Positions 51,355 through 60,899 of a stretch of DNA of 64,000 bases are shown here, in pieces (the stretch's first letter is position 1; each line of letters opens with the position of its first letter). This stretch comes from Halalkalibacter urbisdiaboli. Its GTDB lineage: Bacteria; Bacillota; Bacilli; Bacillales; Bacillaceae_D. A program made the position numbers and the translations under genes. The notes below the pieces were generated by a model that was not told where the DNA came from, ran no database searches, and saw only the letters and a list, made by a program, of their open reading frames with translations. Location of the stretch: positions 1-64,000 of the forward strand of contig NZ_MVJM01000001.1 of NCBI RefSeq assembly GCF_002156385.1, written 5' to 3'.

Positions 51355-52653
51355 TTATTGCCATGCAGGATCTTTCTGAACTTTTGCTTGCTCCTCCCGA
51401 CGCTTATCAATAATCTCAAGGATTTCATCTGGCGTTAATTGGCCGGCGAACATCCCTTGTAAGTCTTTCCCAATGTCCATCCATTGTGGATCAATATACT
51501 TAACTGCAGCCTGCATAACGGTACCTGACTCAAGTCCCTTTTCGTACTCGATATATTCTTCTGTAAGCTTCGGTTCAATTTCCGGCCAGCTTGTCGTTAA
51601 ATTCCCATCATTATGGTCGAAAAATCTTTGAATATTCTCATGCTTCGTCATCCAACGGAAAAACTCAAGGACTTCTTCTTTATGAGAAGTATGGCTATTT
51701 CCAAACATCGCACCAGAACCACCTGGATTAATACCAATCGTTTGGTTATCTGCCCATGGCATTACGAAAAATCCCATATTTCCTTCCATCTCAGGGTACT
51801 CATCAGAAATTTCCTTTTCAGATCCTGGTACTCGATAAATCATGGCCGCTTTCCCTTGACCAAATGCTTGAATGCCACCTTCAACCGTATTTGACATAAA
51901 GTTTTCACCGAAGTAGCCCAAGTCAGCAAATTCCTTTTGCTGTTCGATTACGGTTTTTAAATGATGAATGTCTGACACCTTTAGTTCATTATTATTTAGT
52001 TTTTCATAAAGACCTGGTTCAAGCTTTTCATAGTGCGGTCCTGTTTCAAACAGTGGCAGAACTTGATACCACCCACTTCCAGGTGCTTGCCATAGAGGCG
52101 TCACCCCACTATCTTTGATCTTTTGCGAGATATCTTTAAACTGTTCATAGGTTGTTGGAATCTCTAAATTTAACTCTTCAAAAATAGCTTTATTGTAATA
52201 GATGTACCAAATTTTTCTCGGTGCATAGGACACTCCATAAACCTTTCCATTATAGCTAACAGAGGGTAAAATATCCTCAGACATTCTCGTTGTAAATTCT
52301 TCATCTGTAAGATCGATTGCATTTTCTTCTGGGCGAACTTGTGAAGGCATGCTAATTGGATCAACATCGATATTAAAAATATCGGGTGCCTCTCCTGATG
52401 CTAGTTTTGCTTTGATTAAATCACGCCACTGCGCATCTGGAACGACTTGAAAATCAATTTTAATCCCTGTTTCTTTCTCGAAGTCTACCGCCATCTCTTG
52501 CATAATACCTGACCGTGGAATTCCAGACTGATGCGTTCCAAACGTTAAAGTAACATCAGATTTTGCTTCTTCCCCCGTTGAAGAGCTACCACCGCAAGCC
52601 GTAATGACGAGCGTAACTGTTAAAAGTAATAATAAAAATAGCCATTTTTTCAT
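51355..52653 (-). CDS. Sugar ABC transporter substrate-binding lipoprotein
   Basis: 432 residues. Signal peptide with lipobox ITAC (Cys about 20) and a cluster-B/MalE-type fold: LTFGTHQSGIPR, FEKETGIKIDFQVVPDAQWR, APDIFNIDVDP, VYGVSYAPRKIWYIYYNK, and aromatic residues likely stacking on sugar. It feeds the two permeases downstream. A cre site and a divergent two-component system are upstream. Confidence 0.9.
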   Translation of the reverse strand: MKKWLFLLLLLTVTLVITACGGSSSTGEEAKSDVTLTFGTHQSGIPRSGIMQEMAVDFEKETGIKIDFQVVPDAQWRDLIKAKLASGEAPDIFNIDVDPISMPSQVRPEENAIDLTDEEFTTRMSEDILPSVSYNGKVYGVSYAPRKIWYIYYNKAIFEELNLEIPTTYEQFKDISQKIKDSGVTPLWQAPGSGWYQVLPLFETGPHYEKLEPGLYEKLNNNELKVSDIHHLKTVIEQQKEFADLGYFGENFMSNTVEGGIQAFGQGKAAMIYRVPGSEKEISDEYPEMEGNMGFFVMPWADNQTIGINPGGSGAMFGNSHTSHKEEVLEFFRWMTKHENIQRFFDHNDGNLTTSWPEIEPKLTEEYIEYEKGLESGTVMQAAVKYIDPQWMDIGKDLQGMFAGQLTPDEILEIIDKRREEQAKVQKDPAWQ

Positions 52654-52724
52654 TTTTCCATCCCCTTTTCTTTCTATTCTAAGCTATAATAGAAGCTCAA
52701 AGCCCTTTGAACCTTCTACTTTAA

Positions 52725-52738
52725 TGATAGCGTTTTCA
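52725..52738. promoter_or_regulatory. cre (CcpA) site in the divergent control region
   Basis: TGATAGCGTTTTCA matches TGWNANCGNTNWCA at all fixed positions. It lies about 72 bp upstream of the binding-protein start and 71 bp upstream of the kinase start, so it could repress either or both. Confidence 0.65.
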
Positions 52739-52808
52739 ACAATAAGTACAATGAATGAAACCGGTATCTCTTTTGTACATTTCAGGTATCATTATTGGAG
52801 GGAGTTCA

Positions 52809-54635
52809 TTGAAATTCTTTAAATTCAAAACGATTCAAACGAGTTTATTTGCTTACTATTCTTTGTTTTTTATCCTGTTCTTAATTTGTTTATCCATTCC
52901 CCTATACAACTATTTAATCGAAAATACTGAGCAAAATGTCATGGAACAGCAAGAACAGCTTAATAAGTCGATTGTTAATTCACTGGAACAAGAAGTAAAC
53001 AAGATGAATAATTTCTCCATGAATATTGTGTATTCGAACCTAGTGAAAGAGCATTTCCAAAAAAACTTAACACCGATCCAAAATGCACAGCATGATCCGA
53101 ATCATTTTGCTAATTTAACAACATTAATTGATGTCATTCTTGCGATTATTAGTAGTTCTGAAACTGCAAAACAAGCCAATATATACGACCTAGATGGGCA
53201 AATGATTGGTGCTGGAACTTTTAACGGAGAACTGAAAACTGATTTAACGAATAAACCGTGGTTTACGAATACAATAGAGAAGGACGGAAAGAAGCATTTA
53301 AGTCTACTCTCGCAAGGACAACTCCCTTTTTCAATGCGTCAAAAAAATATTCCAATGTATATTGCTCACACGAGAGTATATAAAGACGGAAACTATGTAC
53401 CCCAAGGTATCGTCGAAATATTGCAGGACACAGAGATTTTCTTTCACTATTTAAATGATTTAAAGAAAACACATCACCAGCTTCAAATTTTTGTATTCGA
53501 TGCAAGTGGTAGCTTTATTTACCCCTATCATTCAGTTCACGACTATGAGGGCCACTTTTATCGAAGTAAGATTCAAGAATTAAATGATAGCCCATCGAAA
53601 ATTATAGAAGTTAACAGCCCCGTAAATGGCTCTAAACAGTTGATTAGTCATGCTGTTTCACAACAAACTGGCTGGACGGTTATTCTTGCACAGTCACACT
53701 ATGAAGTGTTTTCTTACTTGAAACAGCTGCAGCAATGGTTTTTTATTGTGCTTATTCTTGCCCTCATTTTCACTTTAATCATAACGTATATCGTAGCAAA
53801 AAAGGTTACGGACCCACTAAAGCAGCTGCAACATGCTATCAAGAAAATGAATTTATCGAATATAAATCAATCAGATGTTCATCATTCAAAACTAGATGAA
53901 ATTGCAGATTTAAACCGTGCCTTTAACGACATGAATCACAAATTATCACAGTCGTTACAAGAGCTTTTACATGCAAAATCACAGGAAATGGATGCAAAAT
54001 TTTTAGCACTGCAATCTCAAATGAATCCGCATTTTTTATACAACAATTTAACAAACATTAGCATTATGGCCGAAGAGCAAATGAATGAAGAAATTATTCA
54101 ACTTTGTAACAATATCTCGTTCATGATGAGGTATATTTCAAAGGATAGCAAAAAAGGAATTTGTCTGCAGTCTGAACTAGAATATACAGAGAACTATTTA
54201 GAATGCATGAAAATTCGTTTCGGCGACCAATTAAGCTATTCAATTGATATTCCTGAAGAGTTGAAAAAGTTCACCGTGCCTAAACTACTTGTTCAGCCGT
54301 TAATAGAGAATTCGCTTAAGCATGGGATGAATACCTCCCCACCATGGCACATTCATATGAAAGGGTATATGGATTCTTCCACATGGAAACTGACGATTAC
54401 CGATAATGGTCTTGGGTTTGATCCAGATATCATCCAGCAACTTGAACAATTTATTTCACAAAAAAATCACCTATCATCTGTACCAGATATTGAAATCGGT
54501 GGAATGGGCCTAAAAAATATCTATTTAAGACTTAAATTAATGTACGGGGATATGGCTATTTTTGAAATCGAGAAAGAAAGATCACAAGGAGCCTCTGTTA
54601 CAATCGGTGGTAGTTTACATGGAGGTGAGATGTGA
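52809..54635 (+). CDS. YesM-type membrane sensor histidine kinase
   Basis: 608 residues. TM1 (LFAYYSLFFILFLICLSIPLY), an extracytoplasmic sensor domain of about 260 residues, TM2 (WFFIVLILALIFTLIITYIV), HAMP (KKVTDPLKQLQHAI), a His_kinase segment with phosphoacceptor in LQSQMNPHFLYNNLTNIS, and an HATPase with VQPLIENSLKHGM and DNGLGFD. The start is TTG 52809, close to GGAGGGAG. It overlaps the response-regulator gene by 4 bases. The pair is divergent from the sugar transporter, so it probably senses its substrate. Confidence 0.9.
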   Translation: MKFFKFKTIQTSLFAYYSLFFILFLICLSIPLYNYLIENTEQNVMEQQEQLNKSIVNSLEQEVNKMNNFSMNIVYSNLVKEHFQKNLTPIQNAQHDPNHFANLTTLIDVILAIISSSETAKQANIYDLDGQMIGAGTFNGELKTDLTNKPWFTNTIEKDGKKHLSLLSQGQLPFSMRQKNIPMYIAHTRVYKDGNYVPQGIVEILQDTEIFFHYLNDLKKTHHQLQIFVFDASGSFIYPYHSVHDYEGHFYRSKIQELNDSPSKIIEVNSPVNGSKQLISHAVSQQTGWTVILAQSHYEVFSYLKQLQQWFFIVLILALIFTLIITYIVAKKVTDPLKQLQHAIKKMNLSNINQSDVHHSKLDEIADLNRAFNDMNHKLSQSLQELLHAKSQEMDAKFLALQSQMNPHFLYNNLTNISIMAEEQMNEEIIQLCNNISFMMRYISKDSKKGICLQSELEYTENYLECMKIRFGDQLSYSIDIPEELKKFTVPKLLVQPLIENSLKHGMNTSPPWHIHMKGYMDSSTWKLTITDNGLGFDPDIIQQLEQFISQKNHLSSVPDIEIGGMGLKNIYLRLKLMYGDMAIFEIEKERSQGASVTIGGSLHGGEM

Positions 54636-55405
54636 ACGTGAAACAGTCCAATCTTTTTAAAACAATCGTAGTAGAAGATGAACATCTTATTAGGCGTCAT
54701 ATTGTTAAAAAGGTGCAAGAGCTTAATTCTAATTTTAAAGTTGTAGGTGATTGTATTGATGGTCAAGAAGCATTAAACCTCATTGAGGAAGAGCACCCTC
54801 ATCTTGTAATAACAGATATTCAAATGCCGAATATGAACGGAATTGAATTGGCAAAAAGCCTCTATTTTGCCTATCCTAACACAAAAGTCGTGATACTAAG
54901 TGGCCTCTATGAGTTTGAATACGCTCGACAGGCAATAAAATATCGCGTAGAGGATTACTTATTAAAACCCGTTTGTTCTGATAGTTTACAAGCGATGTTA
55001 GGCAAAATCGAATTAACGATAAAAAAGGATATAGAAGCATTAGTACATGCATCTTCCTCCTCGAGCCAAACAATGACACCTACTGAACTAGTGAATCAAT
55101 TAGAGCTTTTTATTAAAGAAAACTATACGAAAAATTTATCTTTAAAAGAAATTGCAAGCCAGCTTAATTATTCTGTTGATTATTTAAGTAAACTCTTTAA
55201 AAAGCATCGTACAATGACACCAATAAAATATATCACTCATCTTAGAATGAATGAGGCAAAATCCTTACTTTCTTCGAATCTAGAGCTTGAAATAAAGACT
55301 ATCGGTGAGCTTGTAGGTTATCAAGATCCACATTATTTTAGCAAAATATTCAAAACACATACTGGTGTTTATCCAAGCGAATATCGACATTCTGCTTTTA
55401 AATAG
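54632..55405 (+). CDS. YesN-type AraC-family response regulator
   Basis: 257 residues. REC domain (about 8-125): VVEDEHLIRRH, phosphoacceptor in LVITDIQMPNMNG, conserved Lys in DYLLKPV. A C-terminal AraC/XylS HTH pair follows (about 155-255: LSLKEIASQLNYSVDYLSKL and IGELVGYQDPHYFSKIFKTH). The start is GTG in ATGTGA, overlapping the kinase stop, with GGAGGTGA upstream. It likely activates the divergent sugar transporter operon. Confidence 0.9.
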   Translation: MNVKQSNLFKTIVVEDEHLIRRHIVKKVQELNSNFKVVGDCIDGQEALNLIEEEHPHLVITDIQMPNMNGIELAKSLYFAYPNTKVVILSGLYEFEYARQAIKYRVEDYLLKPVCSDSLQAMLGKIELTIKKDIEALVHASSSSSQTMTPTELVNQLELFIKENYTKNLSLKEIASQLNYSVDYLSKLFKKHRTMTPIKYITHLRMNEAKSLLSSNLELEIKTIGELVGYQDPHYFSKIFKTHTGVYPSEYRHSAFK

Positions 55406-55411
55406 GCAATT

Positions 55412-55456
55412 AACCCATTCCATCCTTCTTATTGTTCAAGGTGGAATGGGTTTTTA
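55412..55456 (+). terminator. Terminator of the two-component operon
   Basis: AACCCATTCCA...TGGAATGGGTT perfect 11-bp stem with a T-run. Confidence 0.85.
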
Positions 55457-55551
55457 TGCTGCTTACTTTTCCATCTACAACTAATATTAATGAGGATATT
55501 GTGCACGTTATAAATAGTTCTGATTAATGAATTTAAAAGGAGCTGAAACAT

Positions 55552-56676
55552 ATGAAGACAGAACGAACACCCTATTTATGGCCATTGTTTCTTATCACGT
55601 TCCTATTTATGTTCATTCCTTCTATTTATGCTCAAGATTCAACCCTTGCACAAGCGCCTATTTTTGTTGATGAGGAACCAGTAAACACAAAATACCTTTT
55701 TAAAGAAGGACATATGTTAGTTCCTGCCATGTTTTTTAAGCATACTGGAGCGTTTGTTGATTGGAATCGTGAATATCGGTCAGTTGTATTTAAAGGAAAT
55801 GAAGAACTGATTGCATTACCAGTTGGAAAGAAATTCACAGATGAGTATGATAGTGGCACATGGAAAAGAGGTGTACTTTCAACCGAAGCGATTGAATTTA
55901 AGGGTGATGTATTTGTTCCTTTAGTTGATGTTGCCAAAAAATTAGGAATGAATATCAAATACAACCCTACACTAAACAGAACGTTTATCACAACAAATAT
56001 CACCATAAAGTCAAACTCCATTAAAAGTGTAGAAACAAACGAAAAACTTGTCGCATTAACGTTTGATGATGGACCAGAAGATTATTACACTCCAAAGATT
56101 TTAGATGTTTTAAAGGAGAAAGGTGTGCCTGCTACATTTTTCGTTGTTGGAAACGAAATAACGAAGTATCCGGACGTCATGAAGCGTATCGTTAAAGAAG
56201 GGCATGGAATAGGAAATCATACAAAAAGCCATCCGAATCTTAGAACGCAATGGTCCTCTGTCGTTAGAGAAGAAATTTTATCAACACAGGAAGAATTGCA
56301 AAGAGTTGTCGGTCGAAAATCTGATTTGTTCCGTCCCCCATACGGTGCCATAACTAAAGCTGATATCAAAGTTTTGAACGAGATTGGTATGAGGAATATT
56401 ATGTGGTCTGTTGACACCTTAGACTGGAGTGGACTATCAGCTGATAAAATAATCGAGATTGTTCATAAAGAAATCAACCCTGGTGGGATTGTATTGCAGC
56501 ATAACTTTCAATATGGACGCTTATTAGACGGCTCTGTTGAAGCACTTCCGCGAATCATTGACGATTTACAAAAAGAAGGGTATACATTTGTAACCTTACA
56601 AACATTATTAGCAAAAGAACAGTCCGCCTCGATTGAAAGAAATCAGCGTTCATTCGAAGGAAAACTCAAGGAATAG
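55552..56676 (+). CDS. Secreted polysaccharide deacetylase with N-terminal stalk domain
   Basis: 374 residues. Signal peptide (to about SIYAQ), then a copper-amine-oxidase-N-like stalk domain (about 40-150: FVDEEPVNTKYLFKEGHMLV, GDVFVPLVDVAKKLG). A NodB domain (about 165-355) follows with TFDDGP, metal-binding HTKSHPN, RPPYG, WSVDTLDWSG and VLQHN. NodB proteins remove acetyl groups from peptidoglycan, chitin-like or other wall glycans. The final motif has His-Asn where His-Asp/Gln is common. AAGGAG precedes the ATG. Monocistronic. Confidence 0.88.
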   Translation: MKTERTPYLWPLFLITFLFMFIPSIYAQDSTLAQAPIFVDEEPVNTKYLFKEGHMLVPAMFFKHTGAFVDWNREYRSVVFKGNEELIALPVGKKFTDEYDSGTWKRGVLSTEAIEFKGDVFVPLVDVAKKLGMNIKYNPTLNRTFITTNITIKSNSIKSVETNEKLVALTFDDGPEDYYTPKILDVLKEKGVPATFFVVGNEITKYPDVMKRIVKEGHGIGNHTKSHPNLRTQWSSVVREEILSTQEELQRVVGRKSDLFRPPYGAITKADIKVLNEIGMRNIMWSVDTLDWSGLSADKIIEIVHKEINPGGIVLQHNFQYGRLLDGSVEALPRIIDDLQKEGYTFVTLQTLLAKEQSASIERNQRSFEGKLKE

Positions 56677-56694
56677 TACGAATGTAAGTAGAGA

Positions 56695-56731
56695 CGGTGC
56701 CAAAAGGTTAAAAAACAACCTTTTGGCACCG
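56695..56731. terminator. Bidirectional CCAAAAGG-type terminator
   Basis: CGGTGCCAAAAGGTT pairs perfectly with AACCTTTTGGCACCG, loop AAAAAAC, between converging genes. It shares its core with hairpins at 438-479 and 51273-51312. Confidence 0.8.
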
Positions 56732-56753
56732 CCTCATTACATCTCTCGTTCTG

Positions 56754-59069
56754 TTATACACGTACTTCTATATTCGACTCACCCGCGTTCGGTATTAGTC
56801 GTGAGCCATGTTTATCATTAACTAACGACCCGCCAATAACTGCTTGAACCTGTTCATTCCCACGCAGCATCACGCTCCAGTTCGATACGAAGCCTTCTAT
56901 TGCAAATACTATCTTATTCGATTGACGCGATGCCGTTAATGTCGCTGTCGGCGCGCCCTGTGTCGTACACACAGTTGCGGTTGTCTGTTGTCCTTCCTCT
57001 AATTCAAAAAGGTGAAATTCCACTCCGTCTGTATAGTCATAATCCGGTTTGGAATCTTCTTGGCCAATCGCAATGAGTGTATTGGCACGTACAAATAATG
57101 GCAGGCTATGATAATCATGCTTCTCCTTTCGCCACACGCCCCCTGTGACTTTTTCGCCTGTAACGAAATGAGTCCATGTCTCTCCTTTTGGTAAATAATA
57201 CTGAACCATTCCATCCTCACTAAAAATTGGTGCCACTAACAGTGAATCACCTAGCATATATTGACGGTCCAAATAATCACATGTTGGATCATTAAACTCC
57301 AACACGATTGGCCGCATCATCGGAATGCCTTTGCTTGCCGATTCAGTTGCTTGCTGGAATAAGTAAGGCATGAGGCGACATTTTAATTTAGTAAAATAAC
57401 GTAATACATCAACAGCTTCATCATCATAAAGCCAAGGCACACGATATGACCTGCTTCCATGAAGACGACTATGGCTCGATAATAGACCAAAGGCAATCCA
57501 ACGTTTGTATACATCTGCGGTTGCATTACTTTCAAACCCACCGATATCATGACTCCAAAACCCGAACCCTGACATCCCGAGAGATAATCCTCCCCGCAGA
57601 CTTTCCGCCATCGATTCATACGTGGCCGTACAATCGCCTCCCCAGTGAACTGGGAACTGTTGTCCACCTGCCGTAGCTGAACGTGCAAATAGGGCAGCTT
57701 CTCCTTTTCCGAGCCTTTCTTCAAGTACATCAAACACGACTTTATTGTAGAGGAAAGTATAATAATTATGCATTTTCTTCGGATCGGACCCATCAAAATA
57801 CACGACATCTGTTGGAATACGCTCACCAAAGTCGGTTTTAAATGAATCAACCCCCATGTCAACAAGTCGTTCAAGCTTTTCTGCAAACCATGTGCAGGCA
57901 TCTGGGTTCGTAAAGTCAACGATTCCCATCCCTGGCTGCCACAAATCCCATTGCCACACATCGCCATTTTCTTTCTTAAGTAAATACCCACGTTCCACTG
58001 CTTCATCAAAAAGATGAGAGCGTTGCGCAATATATGGATTAATCCATACGCAAATTTTTAATCCCTTGCTCTTTAACCGCTCAAGCATCGATTCCGGTTC
58101 AGGAAAGACCCGTTCATCCCACTCAAAATTGCACCAATGAAATTCCTTCATCCAAAAGCAATCAAAGTGGAAAACATGTAATGGAAGGTCACGTTCTGCC
58201 ATCCCATTAATAAAGCTATTGACTGTATCTTCATCATAATTCGTTGTAAAGGATGTCGTTAACCAGAGACCAAATGTCCAAGCAGGTGGTAATGCTGGCT
58301 TTCCTGTTAACGTTGTATAGTTTTCAAGAACCTCCTTCATTGATGCCCCACCAATGAAATAATAGTCTAAGTGCTCGCCCTCGACACTAAACTGGACCTT
58401 AGACACCTTCTCAGATGCAACCTCCAGTGACACTAATTCAGGATGATTGACGAACACACCATAGCCCTTATTCGTCACGTAAAAGGGAATGTTTTTATAC
58501 GATTGTTCTGAAGCTGTCCCACCATCCTTGTTCCAAATATCTACTGTTTGACCGTTTTTCACAAAAGGGGTGAAGCGTTCACCTAAGCCGTATACACACT
58601 CGCCCACACTTAGATTTAGCTCCTCTTTCATATAAGTTCTTTCATTCCCTTTAACATAACCAATACTTTTGCTTCCACTTGACGTCAGTTTTTTTCCATT
58701 TTGCTCAAAGTCTAAAGACCAGTGGTTTTTGTTAAGTCTTGCCGTAACGTCACCGCTAGTAAATACAATGTCCTTCTCATCCTCAACGATTGTTACCTCA
58801 TGATTCGAATCATTCGTAATCATAAAATGAGGACCACGTTGGTGGATACCTTTGTGATGATAAATTTGAACACGAATAACATTCGCAATTGGAGAAGATA
58901 ATTTCACTTCGATTAACGGTGTATCCAATTCACCTGAACGATCCACAATTGGTTTCGGTGGAGCATACACAGTGACCGAATCACTTCGCTTAACAACATC
59001 ATGTACTTCTACTGGATGAATAATCGTAAATTCCTCTCTTGTTAACCATTGACCATCTGAAAATTTCAT
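56754..59069 (-). CDS. GH31 alpha-xylosidase (YicI-like)
   Basis: 771 residues, the same size as E. coli YicI. The nucleophile region is DSFKTDFGERIPTD and the acid/base region HWGGDCTATYESMAESLRGG. The FGFWSHDIGGFE and LHGSRSYRVPW segments are specific to the GH31 xylosidase branch. It releases xylose from isoprimeverose-type oligosaccharides in the cytoplasm. GAGGGGG precedes ATG 59069, which is preferred over 59084. It is divergent from an AraC regulator, and near the sugar ABC transporter. Confidence 0.9.
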   Translation of the reverse strand: MKFSDGQWLTREEFTIIHPVEVHDVVKRSDSVTVYAPPKPIVDRSGELDTPLIEVKLSSPIANVIRVQIYHHKGIHQRGPHFMITNDSNHEVTIVEDEKDIVFTSGDVTARLNKNHWSLDFEQNGKKLTSSGSKSIGYVKGNERTYMKEELNLSVGECVYGLGERFTPFVKNGQTVDIWNKDGGTASEQSYKNIPFYVTNKGYGVFVNHPELVSLEVASEKVSKVQFSVEGEHLDYYFIGGASMKEVLENYTTLTGKPALPPAWTFGLWLTTSFTTNYDEDTVNSFINGMAERDLPLHVFHFDCFWMKEFHWCNFEWDERVFPEPESMLERLKSKGLKICVWINPYIAQRSHLFDEAVERGYLLKKENGDVWQWDLWQPGMGIVDFTNPDACTWFAEKLERLVDMGVDSFKTDFGERIPTDVVYFDGSDPKKMHNYYTFLYNKVVFDVLEERLGKGEAALFARSATAGGQQFPVHWGGDCTATYESMAESLRGGLSLGMSGFGFWSHDIGGFESNATADVYKRWIAFGLLSSHSRLHGSRSYRVPWLYDDEAVDVLRYFTKLKCRLMPYLFQQATESASKGIPMMRPIVLEFNDPTCDYLDRQYMLGDSLLVAPIFSEDGMVQYYLPKGETWTHFVTGEKVTGGVWRKEKHDYHSLPLFVRANTLIAIGQEDSKPDYDYTDGVEFHLFELEEGQQTTATVCTTQGAPTATLTASRQSNKIVFAIEGFVSNWSVMLRGNEQVQAVIGGSLVNDKHGSRLIPNAGESNIEVRV

Positions 59070-59196
59070 TAATATCCCCCTCACAATATGAACTTTGCTT
59101 TTAACCTGTTATAAATACTATAATAGAAGGAATAATGAATTAATTCTTGAAGAAATCCTACAAAAAATAACACAATTCTGATATTGAGGAGTCATT

Positions 59197-60078
59197 ATGG
59201 AAAAAGAGACCTTACATGAAGCACGAGTTCATGGAGACCCGATGTTTCAGTTAAGTGTGTATAAAGTTGATTATGTGAACCAAGAAGCGATTTTCGACTT
59301 TCACTGGCATTATGAAATTGAATTTATCTATATGGAACAAGGGGAAGCTTCATTTCAAGTTGGAACGACTCTATTTCACGTCCAAGAAGGGGAGGGACTC
59401 TTTGTTCCGTCTGAAGAATTACACGCCGCTCACCCTATCAGTGATCGGCCATTTACACTGTATGCGATTGTATTCAATCTAAATCTATTAAACAGTCAAT
59501 CGTATGATTCGATTCAACAAAAATATATTGATTTACTGCAAAGAACCGCTCCCCCCTTTCCTACCTATTTAAAAGGAGAGCAAGATTGGGAAAGAGTCGC
59601 TTTAGGTAATCTCTTAGAAATCATTCAACTTTTTCAAACGAAGGACGCTGCATATGAATTACGAATTAAGGCTGAGCTGTTTCGGCTGCTCGCTACATTT
59701 ATCGAAACCTCCCAATTAAAACCTGAACCAGATCCTGCAGAACGAGAAAAAATTGCACGTCTTAAACAGGTGCTGCAATATATTAGCACACATTATCAGA
59801 CGAAGCTTACCGTCCGTGAATTGGCGGCACACATCGGCATGAGTGAAGGACACTTTAGCCGCTTCTTTAAAGCACTTGTCCATAAAACACCGATTGAGTA
59901 TGTCAATCACGTAAGGGTGAACCAGGCCGCAAAGCTATTACTGGAAACGAATCGAAAAATCCTTGATATCGCGATGGAAGTCGGCTTTGATAATCAAAGC
60001 TACTTTATAAAGACGTTTAAACAACAAAAGCAATGTACCCCAAAAGATTTTCGGAAACTGAATCACAAACAAAACTAA
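59197..60078 (+). CDS. AraC-family regulator with N-terminal cupin domain
   Basis: 293 residues. An N-terminal cupin sugar-binding domain (about 20-110: FDFHWHYEIEFIYMEQGEAS, then FHVQEGEGLFVPSEELHAAH) and a C-terminal double HTH (about 190-290: LTVRELAAHIGMSEGHFSRF, ILDIAMEVGFDNQSYFIKTF). It likely controls the divergent alpha-xylosidase gene. GAGGAG precedes the ATG. Confidence 0.88.
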   Translation: MEKETLHEARVHGDPMFQLSVYKVDYVNQEAIFDFHWHYEIEFIYMEQGEASFQVGTTLFHVQEGEGLFVPSEELHAAHPISDRPFTLYAIVFNLNLLNSQSYDSIQQKYIDLLQRTAPPFPTYLKGEQDWERVALGNLLEIIQLFQTKDAAYELRIKAELFRLLATFIETSQLKPEPDPAEREKIARLKQVLQYISTHYQTKLTVRELAAHIGMSEGHFSRFFKALVHKTPIEYVNHVRVNQAAKLLLETNRKILDIAMEVGFDNQSYFIKTFKQQKQCTPKDFRKLNHKQN

Positions 60079-60119
60079 AGGTGTATCAGACGGAACGAAT
60101 CCGCTTGATACACCTTTAT
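60077..60119. terminator. Bidirectional terminator between araC-type gene and exoA
   Basis: AAAGGTGTATCA...TGATACACCTTT perfect 12-bp stem. Confidence 0.85.
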
Positions 60120-60871
60120 TACAGAACGTCTAAAACGATTGGACAATGGTCACTTCCCATTACCTCTGCATGAATGTCCGCATCCTTCAACTGCTCGGTT
60201 AGTCTTTCAGACACGATAAAATAATCGATTCTCCAGCCGATATTGCGCTCACGTACTTTCGCCATATAGGACCACCACGTGTACGCTCCTTCACGATCAG
60301 GATAAAAGTAACGATAACTATCCACAAAGCCGTGGGCAAGCAGTGTCGTCATCTTACCTCGCTCTTCCTCTGTAAAACCGGAATTCCCTTTATTCGACCT
60401 AGCATTTTTCAGATCGATTTCTTGATGAGCTACATTTAAATCCCCGCATAAGATAACGGGCTTTTTCGCATCTAGTGCAATTAAATGCTCACGGAACCGT
60501 TCCTCCCATTCCAAGCGAAGTGGTAGTCTCGCAAGATCTCTTTGAGCATTAGGTGTATAGCAATTAACAAGGTAAAAAGAATCGAATTCTAAAGTAAGAA
60601 TTCTTCCTTCTGATTCCTCTCTTGCATCTCCAACACCATAGCTAACCGAGATAGGCTCTAGCTTCGTAAAAACAGCTGTACCAGAATAGCCTTTCTTTTC
60701 AGCGTAATTCCAAAATTGATAGTAACCTTCTAGCTCTAAATCAATTTGACCTTCCTGAAGCTTCGTTTCCTGAATGCAGAAGAAATCTGCATTCACCTCT
60801 TGAAAATAGTCTAGAAAGCCTTTCTTTACACACGCTCTCAGACCGTTTACATTCCATGATACTAATTTCAT
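60119..60871 (-). CDS. exoA: Exodeoxyribonuclease III / AP endonuclease
   Basis: 250 residues. KLVSWNVNGLRACVKKGF, FFCIQETKLQEGQ (metal Glu), GDLNVAHQEIDLKN, and the C-terminal GSDHCPIVLDV (catalytic Asp-His) give the full ExoIII/Ape1 motif set. It cleaves at abasic sites in base-excision repair. AGGAG is 8 bases before ATG 60871; a longer frame reaching into the upstream ABC exporter gene is rejected. Confidence 0.93.
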   Translation of the reverse strand: MKLVSWNVNGLRACVKKGFLDYFQEVNADFFCIQETKLQEGQIDLELEGYYQFWNYAEKKGYSGTAVFTKLEPISVSYGVGDAREESEGRILTLEFDSFYLVNCYTPNAQRDLARLPLRLEWEERFREHLIALDAKKPVILCGDLNVAHQEIDLKNARSNKGNSGFTEEERGKMTTLLAHGFVDSYRYFYPDREGAYTWWSYMAKVRERNIGWRIDYFIVSERLTEQLKDADIHAEVMGSDHCPIVLDVL

Positions 60872-60899
60872 TCTTTTAACTCCTATAATTTCAATTAGA

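Noticed and set aside
57383-58030. Minus-strand open frame of 215 codons
   Set aside because: An alternative frame inside the alpha-xylosidase gene; the GH31 motifs are in the other frame.
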